The notes under the pieces were generated by a model. That model did not search any database, had not been told where the DNA came from, and was given only the letters and a program-made list of their open reading frames with translations. A stretch of 64,000 bases of DNA, from positions 1 through 64,000 of the forward strand of contig NZ_PVZB01000030.1 in the NCBI RefSeq assembly GCF_003002025.1, in the 5' to 3' direction. Made by a program: the position numbers and the translations under genes. The first letter of the stretch is position 1, and every line of letters begins with the position of its first letter. This DNA is from Paraburkholderia sp. BL25I1N1. GTDB taxonomy: Bacteria; Pseudomonadota; Gammaproteobacteria; Burkholderiales; Burkholderiaceae. Shown one piece after another: positions 18,345-26,834 of the stretch.

Positions 18345-19298
18345 TCAGGGAAGGTCAATCGTTAGGCTTTCTCCGCAGATACGCGAAACGCAGGCGCAGA
18401 GCTTCTCGCCTCCTTTCTTTTGCTCGTCACTGAAGAAGACGTCCCGGTGGTCGAGTTCCCCGGAGTAGCCAAGGACCTCTACCGCACAAAGTCCGCACTC
18501 ACCCTTCCTGCAGTTGAAAAGCGGGTCGGCCCCGGCGGCTTCGAGCGCATCAAGCAGTGTCTCCTGCGCCCCGACATTCACCGCAAGTCCCAGCCGGGGA
18601 ACCTTGAGTGTGAACGGCCGGTTCGGATATGCACCACCATTGGCGAACGATTCGAATCTCAGATCGCAACGCCTGCGCCTACTGCTCTCCCACGAATGGC
18701 GTGCGGCAGTCAGCATGCCAACCGGGCCGCAAACGTACATCTCGGCGCTCGGGTCCAGGTCATTCAGCAGTTGGTCGAACGATACAATGTCACCCTTGCT
18801 CGCATCGTAGACTTCCAGCGCGTTGCCCAACCGCTCCTCGAGGCGGTCGAGAAATGGCATTGAGGCGCGACTTCTTCCCGCATAGACCAACCGGAATTTC
18901 GATCCTGCGGCAAGAGACGCTTCCACCATCCCCACGATTGGCGTTATGCCAATCCCACCGGCGACGAAGATCCGCGGTACAGACTGAGCGGAAAGTGGAA
19001 ATGCATTGTGCGGCCCGCCGATCTCAAGCATGTCTCCTTCGGAGAGACGCCACATGAAGGCCGATCCACCTCGCGACGGCTCGACCCTGCGGACAGCGAT
19101 AAGCCCTTTGTTTCCACCGTTCGCCAGTCCAATGAGGGAGTACGACCGCGACTTAACGCCATCGCCCGCGCCGCAATGGACATCGATGTGACTGCCGGGC
19201 CCGAAAGCGAACGGTCCGTCAAAGTCCAGTTCGAAAAGCCGCACGTCGTCGCAGACGTTTTCAATTCGGCTGATACGCGCGCTCTGTCGAAATTTCAT
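18345..19298 (-). CDS. vanB: Vanillate O-demethylase reductase subunit
   Basis: This 317-residue phthalate-dioxygenase-reductase-type protein has the order FMN/FAD domain (SRSYSLIGLAN), NAD domain (VAGGIGITPIVGMV) and C-terminal plant-type [2Fe-2S] domain (CRKGECGLCAVEVL plus LCACVSR). It delivers electrons to the VanA oxygenase. The ATG lies only five bases after the vanA stop, so the two are one transcription unit. Domain order separates it from NagAa. Confidence 0.88.
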   Translation of the reverse strand: MKFRQSARISRIENVCDDVRLFELDFDGPFAFGPGSHIDVHCGAGDGVKSRSYSLIGLANGGNKGLIAVRRVEPSRGGSAFMWRLSEGDMLEIGGPHNAFPLSAQSVPRIFVAGGIGITPIVGMVEASLAAGSKFRLVYAGRSRASMPFLDRLEERLGNALEVYDASKGDIVSFDQLLNDLDPSAEMYVCGPVGMLTAARHSWESSRRRRCDLRFESFANGGAYPNRPFTLKVPRLGLAVNVGAQETLLDALEAAGADPLFNCRKGECGLCAVEVLGYSGELDHRDVFFSDEQKKGGEKLCACVSRICGESLTIDLP

Positions 19299-19303
19299 GG
19301 TGC

Positions 19304-20380
19304 CTACCCCTTCGAGTGCGTGCCGACGGAGACAATCGGGATCACCGGACTTTTCGCGGCCCGACCGCCTCGCTCACGCTCGACCATCTGGTCGATGTAC
19401 CGACGTGCCAGAATTGCGCCACCGTCAATGTTGAGCGGATAAAACTCACGGTCGGGATAGCGCGAGACAGCCGCCTGTTGCGCTTCCAGAATCGCTTTGT
19501 CCTCGGCAAAGATCGAGCGCACTGCCTCTCGCCATTCTGTCGTCAGGCGCTGGCTGGTGAGCTTGTAGTTGCGCACGATTGCCCAGTAGTAGACACAGGA
19601 CGTCTCCGTTTCCGGCGTGCTCACATGAATAACGAAGCCCGTGATACCCTGGCTGCGATCGCCTTCCGGAGCTCCGGTGCCCGTAGGCGCGACGCCGACG
19701 TCAATCGTGACGGCGCTCGGTGCGTGAAAGGTAATGTGCTGCCATCGGTCGACCGGCCCCTGCTTGCCCAGATGCTTCCTGAAAAAGGGCGGCGGATCGA
19801 TATTCACCATCCATCGCGTCACCTCCACGGTCTTTTCAGTGCGTGAAACTGTAAACGGCGCCTCGGCTACCGCACGATTGCCGATGCTGCTGTGGTGCAC
19901 GAAGGTCTCATGGGTGAGATCCATGAGATTATCGATGAGTAACCGATAATCGCATTGCAGATGAGTCGTGCCGCCGTCTCCTGCCCATTCCACGCTGTCG
20001 TTCTGAAACAGGTCTGGAATGAGCGCGTCGTCGGCCTCCAGCGGATCGCCCATCCACACCCACACAAAGCGATGTCGCTCGACAGCGGGAAACGACCGCA
20101 CGCACGCCGAAGGATTGAGGGTTTCCTGCGACGGCATTTGCACGCATCGGCCATCCGGTGCAAAAACCAACCCGTGGTAACCGCACACGACGTCGTCGCC
20201 ACTCAGCGTACCAATGGAAAGGGGCAGCAGACGATGCCAGCAGGCATCCTCAAGCGCTGCTGCTGAGCCGTCCACCTTACGGTAGACCACGATCGGGATA
20301 CCGCATACCTTCCTGGGCGTGAGCTGGCGTCCAATCTCATGGTCCCAGCCTGCTACGTACCATGCATTCATCGGGAACAT
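19304..20380 (-). CDS. vanA: Vanillate O-demethylase oxygenase subunit
   Basis: This 358-residue Rieske oxygenase opens with MFPMNAWYVAGWDHEI, typical of VanA. The Rieske ligands are in CWHRLLPLS and CGYHGL (about residues 47-70). The mononuclear iron site is in DNLMDLTHETFVHHSSIG near residue 150. It O-demethylates vanillate to protocatechuate and releases formaldehyde. It has a strong GAGGAGACGAAGT leader. Immediately upstream is a wrecked formaldehyde dehydrogenase gene. Related demethylases act on syringate or dicamba-like acids, so vanillate is the best but not the only substrate. Confidence 0.87.
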   Translation of the reverse strand: MFPMNAWYVAGWDHEIGRQLTPRKVCGIPIVVYRKVDGSAAALEDACWHRLLPLSIGTLSGDDVVCGYHGLVFAPDGRCVQMPSQETLNPSACVRSFPAVERHRFVWVWMGDPLEADDALIPDLFQNDSVEWAGDGGTTHLQCDYRLLIDNLMDLTHETFVHHSSIGNRAVAEAPFTVSRTEKTVEVTRWMVNIDPPPFFRKHLGKQGPVDRWQHITFHAPSAVTIDVGVAPTGTGAPEGDRSQGITGFVIHVSTPETETSCVYYWAIVRNYKLTSQRLTTEWREAVRSIFAEDKAILEAQQAAVSRYPDREFYPLNIDGGAILARRYIDQMVERERGGRAAKSPVIPIVSVGTHSKG

Positions 20381-20440
20381 ACTTCGTCTCCTCTCTTTCT
20401 ATCGCTCTTCATTCGAGCTCTCGGACTGACTGACTCCGCC

Positions 20441-21104
20441 TTACTGGTTCACCAGGACGTCGTGTGGGTCAATCACGAATTTCTTCGGAACTCCAGAATC
20501 AAACTCGGCGTAGGCATTCGGCACATCATTGAGCGAGATCACAGTCACATTGACGATGTCTGCAATCTTGAGGCGATCCCAAAAGATGGTCCGCATGAGA
20601 TCACGTTGGCACTCCATGACCGGGGTCTGGCCGGTGAAAAAGCTGTGAGATTTCGCCCAGCCAAGCCCGAGCACAGTGAAGGCTGCCCGCACGGGCAGCC
20701 GGATCGGTCGCACCCGGTCGTCTGTCACGTAGAGACCTGGGATACCGATAGAACGGGCAGCACGGGTGATCTCCATCAAGGGATTGAGCACGGCCGCCGG
20801 CGCTTCCGAGCGCGATCCGGTGTGCCCATGGCATCGAGCTTCGAAACCGACGCAGTCAATCGCACAGTCGACCTCCGGCCTGCCGAGTAGTTCGACAATC
20901 CGGTCAGTCCGGTGCGGCGGTCCTGCCCCGCACCATATGCTGGTCGGAACCGCAGATGTTCGTCGAGATGACTCGCAAAATGACGCCGTGCTGCGCGGTT
21001 CTTCCAAGCGGGTCGATCAGTTTCGGAAAATCTATTTGCCGCACCTCGACACTTCCGGAGTCCGTATAGACGACTCCTCGATTTTCATCCATGCTCGCCT
21101 CCAA
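20441..21104 (-). pseudogene. fdhA: Formaldehyde dehydrogenase fdhA, internally deleted
   Basis: Two pieces of one glutathione-independent formaldehyde dehydrogenase lie in different frames. The N-terminal piece (21104 down to about 20910) has NRGVVYTDSG and the Zn-site segment STNICGSDQHMVRGR, then stops. The C-terminal piece (about 20920 down to 20441) resumes at RTDRIVELLGRPEVDCAIDCVGFEAR and runs to GVPKKFVIDPH. Compared with the roughly 400-residue enzyme, about 180 residues are missing, including the structural Zn cysteines and the Rossmann glycines, and the junction shifts frame. A stretch around TDDRVRPIRLPV is also scrambled. The gene directly precedes vanA, whose reaction makes formaldehyde. 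Confidence 0.88.
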
Positions 21105-21250
21105 TGATTTTCAGGCTTGGTTTAGCCATGTCTGAACGTGAACGCCCCGCCGTGAGGCTCGCATCACTTCGACGGGCACGACAGTCGCTTCAGTCGATCC
21201 AGCGCCGACGTGCCTCGAGGAAACCACTCACCAGGCACGGCAGACATCAA

Positions 21251-22315
21251 TCAACCGTCGTACCTTATCTCCCGCCAAAGCCCAAGTGCTTTCTGGGCTG
21301 GACGATCTGAGAAGCTAAACAGGACGGATTTCCCCGTTGTCCAATGCGAAGTGATGGTCCAGGAAGGCACAACGAACACATCGCCCTCTCTCCACTCGAT
21401 AACCTCGCCGTTGATCCAGGTACTACCCTGTCCTTCACGGACGCAGCAGACGCTCGCATCAGTCGAGCGATATGCCCGACCTTTGAACCCCGAAGGCAGC
21501 TCCTGGATGAATGCTCCCATCGTTGGCATCGGATAACCGCCGGTCGTCGGATTCGTATATTGAAGCTTGAAGCCGTGGCAAGCGTCGATTGCCCCGCCAA
21601 GCGCGACCTGGTCAAGCGCCGCCTTCACCCTCGCATACTGGTAGTGGAAAACCGGTGACGAGCTGCCGGTCGGAACATACTCGACGGGAAGCAGGTTCAT
21701 CCCGTAACGTGCAACCGCATCGCCGGCAGTACGTTCGACCTCCTGCACGTCACCGGAGGGATAAGCTTCCGCGAAGCTAGCGTCAAAGAGATTGACGATT
21801 GGAACGTCGAGGCCATCGAGCCAGATGACCGGGTCATCGCCCATATTGCCGTGGTCATGAAATGTCCACGACGGCGTCAGAATGAAATCGCCGGGCGCCA
21901 TCGGAATCCGTTCACCGCTGACGGACGTGTAGCCTCCGGTTCCTTCAATTACCAGACGCAACGCCGAGGCGGCATGCCGATGGCTCGGCGCAATCTCGCC
22001 CGGCAAGATTAGCTGGAGCCCCGCGTAGAGACTCTGCGTTATTTGGGACATCCCACGAATACCGGGATTTTCAAGCACAAGTACCCTGCGCTCTGCCTCC
22101 TTCGCGGTGATCAGTTCTCCCGCCTCAATCAGCAGTGTGCGCATCTCGGCATAGTCCCACTTGTGCGGTACACAGCGCGGTCGCGGTTCCGGTGTCACGA
22201 GCTGCGACATGACGGCCCACAGCGGAGCGGAGTCCACATTGTGGAGACGGTCATACAAGGCCAGCCGCTCCGGGCTTTCTCCGCTCGCCGATGGATTATC
22301 GCAGGATGTCTCCAT
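21251..22315 (-). CDS. Second gentisate 1,2-dioxygenase
   Basis: This 354-residue bicupin dioxygenase converts gentisate to maleylpyruvate. The iron site is recognisable in APSHRHAASALRLVIEG and WTFHDHGN, and the second cupin in GDVFVVPSWTITSH. It is paralogous to NagI (3775-4821): both share VLENPG, YAGLQLILPGE and NPxTGGxPMPT, while the N-terminal region differs. It follows the fumarylpyruvate hydrolase gene by three bases. It would process gentisate made by the 3-hydroxybenzoate 6-hydroxylase encoded in the same cluster. Confidence 0.92.
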   Translation of the reverse strand: METSCDNPSASGESPERLALYDRLHNVDSAPLWAVMSQLVTPEPRPRCVPHKWDYAEMRTLLIEAGELITAKEAERRVLVLENPGIRGMSQITQSLYAGLQLILPGEIAPSHRHAASALRLVIEGTGGYTSVSGERIPMAPGDFILTPSWTFHDHGNMGDDPVIWLDGLDVPIVNLFDASFAEAYPSGDVQEVERTAGDAVARYGMNLLPVEYVPTGSSSPVFHYQYARVKAALDQVALGGAIDACHGFKLQYTNPTTGGYPMPTMGAFIQELPSGFKGRAYRSTDASVCCVREGQGSTWINGEVIEWREGDVFVVPSWTITSHWTTGKSVLFSFSDRPAQKALGLWREIRYDG

Positions 22316-22318
22316 GGC

Positions 22319-23188
22319 TTAAGCCCCGATGTCGTTGCTACGCACCGCGACGGTCATTGACCCGATGCGGTCGATTTCGGCGAACATGGTGTCGCCCGGT
22401 TGAATCGAAGCGACCCCTTCGGGTGTGCCGGTAATGATCACGTCTCCCGCTTGCAGCGTGTAGAAGGACGACGCGAACTCGACGAGTTCCCGCACACCGA
22501 GAATGAGTTCGTTCGTATTCGACTTCTGGCGCGTTTCGCCATTGACGGAAATCGAAAAATCCAGGTTACCTGCGTCGGGAAGTTCGTCGCTCGTCACCAG
22601 CCACGGCCCAAGGACCGTGTACGAGTCGGGGGACTTCCGGAAGCTACGCTCCTCGGGTCCGCGAATCGTGATGTCCAGTCCGATGCAATATCCCGCGACA
22701 TACTGGAGCGCGTCCTTCCTGGAGACATTTGCCGCCGTCTTGCCGATCACGACCGCTAGCTCCACCTCGTGGTCGTTTCGGCGGTCCAGCTTGCGAAGCG
22801 CCACCCCCTCGGAGGGGCCGACGAGCGAGCTGGTCGCCTTTAGAAAGAGGCCAGAGCGCTGAATCTGATTGATTTGATTGTCGTGATGCAGGTTTGGGTC
22901 GCCCAGCACTTCCTTGAGATGCTTCTGGTAATTCACCGGAGCAGCGATGATTTTGCCCGGGTTTGCGACCGGGCTCAGCAGCCGCACATCCGACAGAGGA
23001 ATCGACTGCGCCTGGGGCGCAAGTTCGGCAGCCAGATGCCGGACCTGGTCGAGATGGGCAATCAGCACATCATGACGAGGAAACGGGTACGCGGCGGAGG
23101 GCAGAAGCTCAAGAGCCTCAGTCACATCGCGAACGATGTTGCCCTCGACGACGCCGAGTCGGTTTTCGTTAAATCGACAGATTTTCAT
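22319..23188 (-). CDS. Fumarylacetoacetate hydrolase family protein (fumarylpyruvate hydrolase)
   Basis: This 289-residue protein has the longer FAH architecture: an N-terminal cap (MKICRFNENRLGVVEGN) and a catalytic domain with HEVELAVVIGKTA, GYCIGLDITIRG and TGTPEGVASI. Placement between a gentisate dioxygenase and a 3-hydroxybenzoate hydroxylase implies fumarylpyruvate as substrate, although maleylpyruvate hydrolases of the same family exist. That matters because this cluster lacks an isomerase gene: if it hydrolyses maleylpyruvate directly, no isomerase would be needed. Confidence 0.85.
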   Translation of the reverse strand: MKICRFNENRLGVVEGNIVRDVTEALELLPSAAYPFPRHDVLIAHLDQVRHLAAELAPQAQSIPLSDVRLLSPVANPGKIIAAPVNYQKHLKEVLGDPNLHHDNQINQIQRSGLFLKATSSLVGPSEGVALRKLDRRNDHEVELAVVIGKTAANVSRKDALQYVAGYCIGLDITIRGPEERSFRKSPDSYTVLGPWLVTSDELPDAGNLDFSISVNGETRQKSNTNELILGVRELVEFASSFYTLQAGDVIITGTPEGVASIQPGDTMFAEIDRIGSMTVAVRSNDIGA

Positions 23189-23245
23189 TTTGGTTCCAGC
23201 AGGTATCAGGAGAGTAGAGCTTAGTACGCGAGGGTTGGATCCGCG

Positions 23246-24478
23246 TCAGTGCGCGAACTCGGACTTTTCGCTTAGCCGCTCGGAAGACGGTCGAATCGCG
23301 TGCGCGTCGTAAAGCCAAGCCATTCCGTCCAATGTCTGCTCAAGCGTTCGAGACTGGAGGAACTGGTTACGTAGTTCGCGATTCACACCGTTAGCGTGAT
23401 AGAACTCTCCGTACAGGCGGGCACTCATCTGGACTTTGCCTGTGCGCAGATATCGACGCTCCTGATAGCGCTCGAAAGCAGCGGCCGGATCGTCGTTGGC
23501 ATGAACGATTTCGTCGGCGAGGACGACTGCGTCTTCCATGGCCATACAGGCACCTTGCGCCATGTACTGCAACATCGGATGCGCAGCATCTCCGAGGAGG
23601 GTTACGTTGCCCTTTGACCAGTTCTTGACAGGATCACGGTCACAAAGAACCCACATACGCCACGTTTCGATTTTCTCGAGTAGGGTTTTGACGGTAGGCA
23701 CAGCATCGCGGAAACGAACATGCAATTCTTCAGCGTCGCCAACTGCGTCCCAACCTTCCACATAGCGGTCACTATGGAAAACGGCGACGAGGTTAAATAG
23801 CTCACCGCCGCGCAAAGGATAGTGAACGAGGTGGGTCTTTGCACCAGCCCAAAGGGTCATCGTGTTTGAACGAAGGTCTTCTGGGACCTCACTGATAGGA
23901 AGGACTGCTCGGTAGGCAATGTGGCCCGAGACACGCGGCGTGCCGTCCCCAACGATTTGAGCGCGCACGGTGGACCAAAGCCCGTCGGCACCGATCAGGG
24001 CACGTCCGCGCACCTCTCCGTCCGTCGTGTCGAGGACAACCCTGTCGCCGTGGTCAGTGAAGCCATTGACCTTCACGTTCGTCGCGGTCTCGATCAGATC
24101 CGACTGCAGGCAGGCATCGAACAGAATCCGGTGAAGGTCGGCCCGATGAATCAGCGCGTATGGGTAGGTGAATCGATTGATGAACTGGTCATCGAGCGGA
24201 ATAGATACAACCTGCTCGCCGGAAATTCCGTCCATCATCACGAGCTTTTGTGGCATCGCGGCCTTCGCACGGACAGCGTCCGTGATGCCGAGGCGTTTGA
24301 ACACGTGAAACGCGTTCGGGCCGATCTGAATCCCTGCGCCAATCTCCTTGATTTCCTGAGCCCGCTCCAAAAGGCGGACCTTGAAGCCTGCCTGGCTTAA
24401 TGCGAGCGCTGCGGCGCACCCGCCGATGCCTCCGCCCGCGATAAGCATGGGCAGCGGTTGTTGCTGGCCTGAAGTCAT
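23246..24478 (-). CDS. 3-Hydroxybenzoate 6-hydroxylase (FAD monooxygenase)
   Basis: This 410-residue flavoprotein monooxygenase would convert 3-hydroxybenzoate to gentisate. It shows the FAD dinucleotide fold (LIAGGGIGGCAAALAL), the DG motif in GRALIGADGLWSTVR, and the GD motif in LLGDAAHPMLQYMAQGA. The sequence GAGIQIGPNAFHVFKRLGI is characteristic of the MhbM/NagX/XlnD group within the salicylate-hydroxylase-like family. The start was set at 24478 (MTSGQQQ) because GGAGGAGACGC precedes it; ten extra codons upstream lack such a site. It heads the minus-strand block opposite a LysR gene. Confidence 0.85.
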   Translation of the reverse strand: MTSGQQQPLPMLIAGGGIGGCAAALALSQAGFKVRLLERAQEIKEIGAGIQIGPNAFHVFKRLGITDAVRAKAAMPQKLVMMDGISGEQVVSIPLDDQFINRFTYPYALIHRADLHRILFDACLQSDLIETATNVKVNGFTDHGDRVVLDTTDGEVRGRALIGADGLWSTVRAQIVGDGTPRVSGHIAYRAVLPISEVPEDLRSNTMTLWAGAKTHLVHYPLRGGELFNLVAVFHSDRYVEGWDAVGDAEELHVRFRDAVPTVKTLLEKIETWRMWVLCDRDPVKNWSKGNVTLLGDAAHPMLQYMAQGACMAMEDAVVLADEIVHANDDPAAAFERYQERRYLRTGKVQMSARLYGEFYHANGVNRELRNQFLQSRTLEQTLDGMAWLYDAHAIRPSSERLSEKSEFAH

Positions 24479-24646
24479 GCGTCTCCTCCGATTCATGTGC
24501 AAGTTCACGGTGGCGTTCCGACCGCCGGGAGAATCCCATGGCGGTGACGTACGTCAAGTTTGTGTCGATTGTAGGGACTCGCGTTGTTTCAATCCATATG
24601 TAAGAATTGATACCAGTGCTCAAAATATTTGATATGGGCGGCTGAG
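24479..24646. promoter_or_regulatory. Divergent promoter region, second gentisate cluster
   Basis: This 168-base gap separates the hydroxylase gene from its divergent LysR gene. It contains the inverted repeat TCAAT-N12-ATTGA at 24589-24610, made of the same half-sites as the one before nagAa (8050-8065) but with a longer spacer. The two LysR proteins belong to the same branch, which makes a related operator reasonable, but the link is only suggestive. Confidence 0.4.
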
Positions 24647-25543
24647 ATGGACAATCTCGATCTGAAGAACCTGATGGTGTTTGATGAGGTGTACCGCACG
24701 GGCAGTATTTCGCGAGCGGCGGAGAAGCTGGACCTCGGGCAGTCAGCCGTCAGCATGATCCTGACCAAGTTCCGGAAGCATTACGGGGACCCATTGTTTG
24801 TCCGCACGTCCGAGGGCATGCAACCCACCCGCCTGGCGGACGAAATAGTTGGCCCCATCCGCCAGGCCATGATTGTGCTTAAGACGACGCTGCATCACCG
24901 GGCGGAATTTGACCCCAAAACATCCGACCGCATGTTCAGCCTCTGCATCACAGACATTGGTCAGCGGGTAGTGATGCCGCGTCTATTGAAGCACTTGCGC
25001 GACGTGGCACCCGACATTCGAATTGACCTGAGCTATACGTCAGAGCACACGGCCCGGCAGTTGGAGTCCGGCGAAGTCGATCTCGCGATGGGTTTTCTGA
25101 CGAAACTGGAAGCTGGAATCTATCAGCAGCAGCTCTTTCCCGACCGATTTGTTTGCATTGTCAATTTGCACCACCGTCGCCTTACCGGCACGACGCTGGG
25201 CCTGGAAGAATTCGAGCGAGAGTCTCATCTGATAGTTACAACTTACGGAACTGGCCACGTCATTGTTGAAGAAGCGTTGGAGCGCAACGCCATTAAGCGA
25301 AGAATAGGACTGCGCATCCCCAACTATCTGGGAGTTGTTTCGAATATCGTTTGCACCGAATTTCTCGCGATAGTCCCCGAACGATTCGCGCGCATAGTTG
25401 CCGAGAGCAATCCCATCAAGGTGATAGAGCTACCGTTCACTGTGCCCAACTTCCGTGTCATGCAGCACTGGCATGAGCGTAACTCGCGCGACCCCGCTAG
25501 CGTCTGGTTACGCGAAACAATTGGGACACTGTTTCGAGAATAA
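24647..25543 (+). CDS. LysR-family regulator of the 3-hydroxybenzoate/gentisate cluster
   Basis: This 298-residue LysR protein begins MDNLDLKNLMVFDEVY; the helix-turn-helix is SISRAAEKLDLGQSAVSMIL and the wing DPLFVRTSEGMQPT. The effector domain starts at FSLCITDIGQRVVMP, clearly related to the NagR-like protein at 8136-9038 (FTIAMTDIGEIYFLP). The ATG at 24647 was preferred to an upstream TTG at 24629. It is divergent from the hydroxylase gene and probably activates it with 3-hydroxybenzoate or gentisate as effector. Confidence 0.85.
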   Translation: MDNLDLKNLMVFDEVYRTGSISRAAEKLDLGQSAVSMILTKFRKHYGDPLFVRTSEGMQPTRLADEIVGPIRQAMIVLKTTLHHRAEFDPKTSDRMFSLCITDIGQRVVMPRLLKHLRDVAPDIRIDLSYTSEHTARQLESGEVDLAMGFLTKLEAGIYQQQLFPDRFVCIVNLHHRRLTGTTLGLEEFERESHLIVTTYGTGHVIVEEALERNAIKRRIGLRIPNYLGVVSNIVCTEFLAIVPERFARIVAESNPIKVIELPFTVPNFRVMQHWHERNSRDPASVWLRETIGTLFRE

Positions 25544-25676
25544 AACGACGTTGCTGCCGTATATCTATATATCTCCCAAGCTATCAGCTTCGGGCCGAGG
25601 CTCCAATGACGGCAATGGGAAGTTCAAAATTGATGAACCGGACAGCGGACAGTTCATACTTGGACGAACCGTGGGT

Positions 25677-25871
25677 TCAAAGTTGCCGAAACTCGTGCCG
25701 CACGATCTCGCGCGGCAGGTTCGGATTGAATGGTTTGTGCCCGCGTTTGCGGCGCGGATTGCCCGCGACCGACTTGCCGGGGCCGTTTTCACCCGCGGGC
25801 GCGTCAGCACTTGTCGCCAGCGCCTCAACTTCGTTGAACTGGCCGACCAGACCTTCGCGCCGATGCAACAC
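25677..25871 (-). mobile_element. IS66-family TnpC fragment
   Basis: A 64-codon frame reads RREGLVGQFNEVEALA, then PGKSVAGNPRRKRG, then KPFNPNLPREIVRHEF, which is the N-terminal linker of IS66-family TnpC transposases (KPFNPxLPREIVRHE). The frame then breaks, and neither TnpA/TnpB nor the catalytic part of TnpC follows. It is a relic of about 200 bases. Confidence 0.7.
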
Positions 25872-26053
25872 TCACGGCGGCGCTCCTCGACCGGCTGCTT
25901 CATCATACACACGTCGTGCCGATCTCCGATGACTCGTACAGGCTGAAGGAAAGGCGTCAGGCCGGCATGATCAACCGCATCCCACCGTCGCACCTGAACG
26001 ACGGGGACTGGGTCAAACACAAACGCAATTCGAAGGAGGCAGCACTCAGATAA
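25871..26053 (+). mobile_element. IS21-family IstB C-terminal fragment
   Basis: In the plus direction the sequence reads AALLDRLLHHTHVVPISDDS then YRLKERRQAG, and ends at TAA (26051-26053). This is the C-terminal tail of IS21-type helper ATPases (IstB). No Walker motifs or istA lie upstream. It abuts the IS66 relic on the other strand, so two elements have been cut and joined here. Confidence 0.6.
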
Positions 26054-26834
26054 TAACCGCACGCGTAGGTGTATTAAATCCAAATTGCGTTTGCGTCCGA
26101 AGCTGTATCAACTTGAGGTCGCGTTTGACACCTTCGCTATTACCCGGTCACCACCTAGCTCGGGTAGTAACGCCAGGTGTAGCCATTGCAGCGGCTCGGG
26201 CATATCCAGAACGGCGCACCATTACGCAGCGCCGAGCTTGGACTGAATCAACGGAATGTCATGCTGCCAGTCGTATCGCACTACGCCCGTCGGCCAGTCG
26301 CTCATGCTCTGCGACCACTGCGTCACTCGCCCGGTCCAGATATCGCGCGAGTCCAAGTTTTCGTCCGCATCTCCCGCGCGAACTGCCGATGCGCCATGCA
26401 GCGACTTCCGAAGTCGCAACCGCACGTCACTGACAAGCATCAGCGCGTCACTGCTGGGTAAGACTTTGGTAACGGATTTTCCTACACTCCTTCACAAGAG
26501 CTTCCGCCGCATTGGAGAGCTCCATAGAAAAACACACGATCCCACTATAAGGAGACTCGAACGAGACGATCCCTCCGCAACTGGAGCTTCGCCGCTTCTG
26601 AACGTAGTCCTGGCAATCAACTTTGGGGCCTAGGCGTATCGTCCGCAGTCAGCGACTTAAACTCGACAGCATTCGTACACTGCCCGCGCACGCACCCGTC
26701 CTTATGGGTCGTTGGCCTTTGAGGCTTGAGCTTATCCGTGGCATGGATGCCGATCAAAGATCGGCGCTGTCACTGACTGCCCACCTGATCGGACGACTTC
26801 TGATTAGCTAGCCGGGGCTATCCTACAACATTGG
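26054..26834. other. Decayed intergenic DNA
   Basis: About 780 bases without a gene I can name. A minus-strand frame at 26222-26440 (containing IWTGRVTQWSQSMSDW and VVRYDWQHDIPLIQSK) has protein-like composition but no start signal and no family I recognise. It may be the tail of a lost gene. The region lies between IS relics. Confidence 0.4.

Noticed and set aside
25565..26083. A 172-codon minus-strand frame
   Set aside because: The same DNA carries the IS66 TnpC relic in another minus frame and the IstB relic on the plus strand. This frame is composed of their shadows.
26222..26440. A minus-strand frame with protein-like text (IWTGRVTQWSQSMSDW)
   Set aside because: It has no start signal and no family I can name, so I left it as unassigned decayed DNA and did not call a gene.
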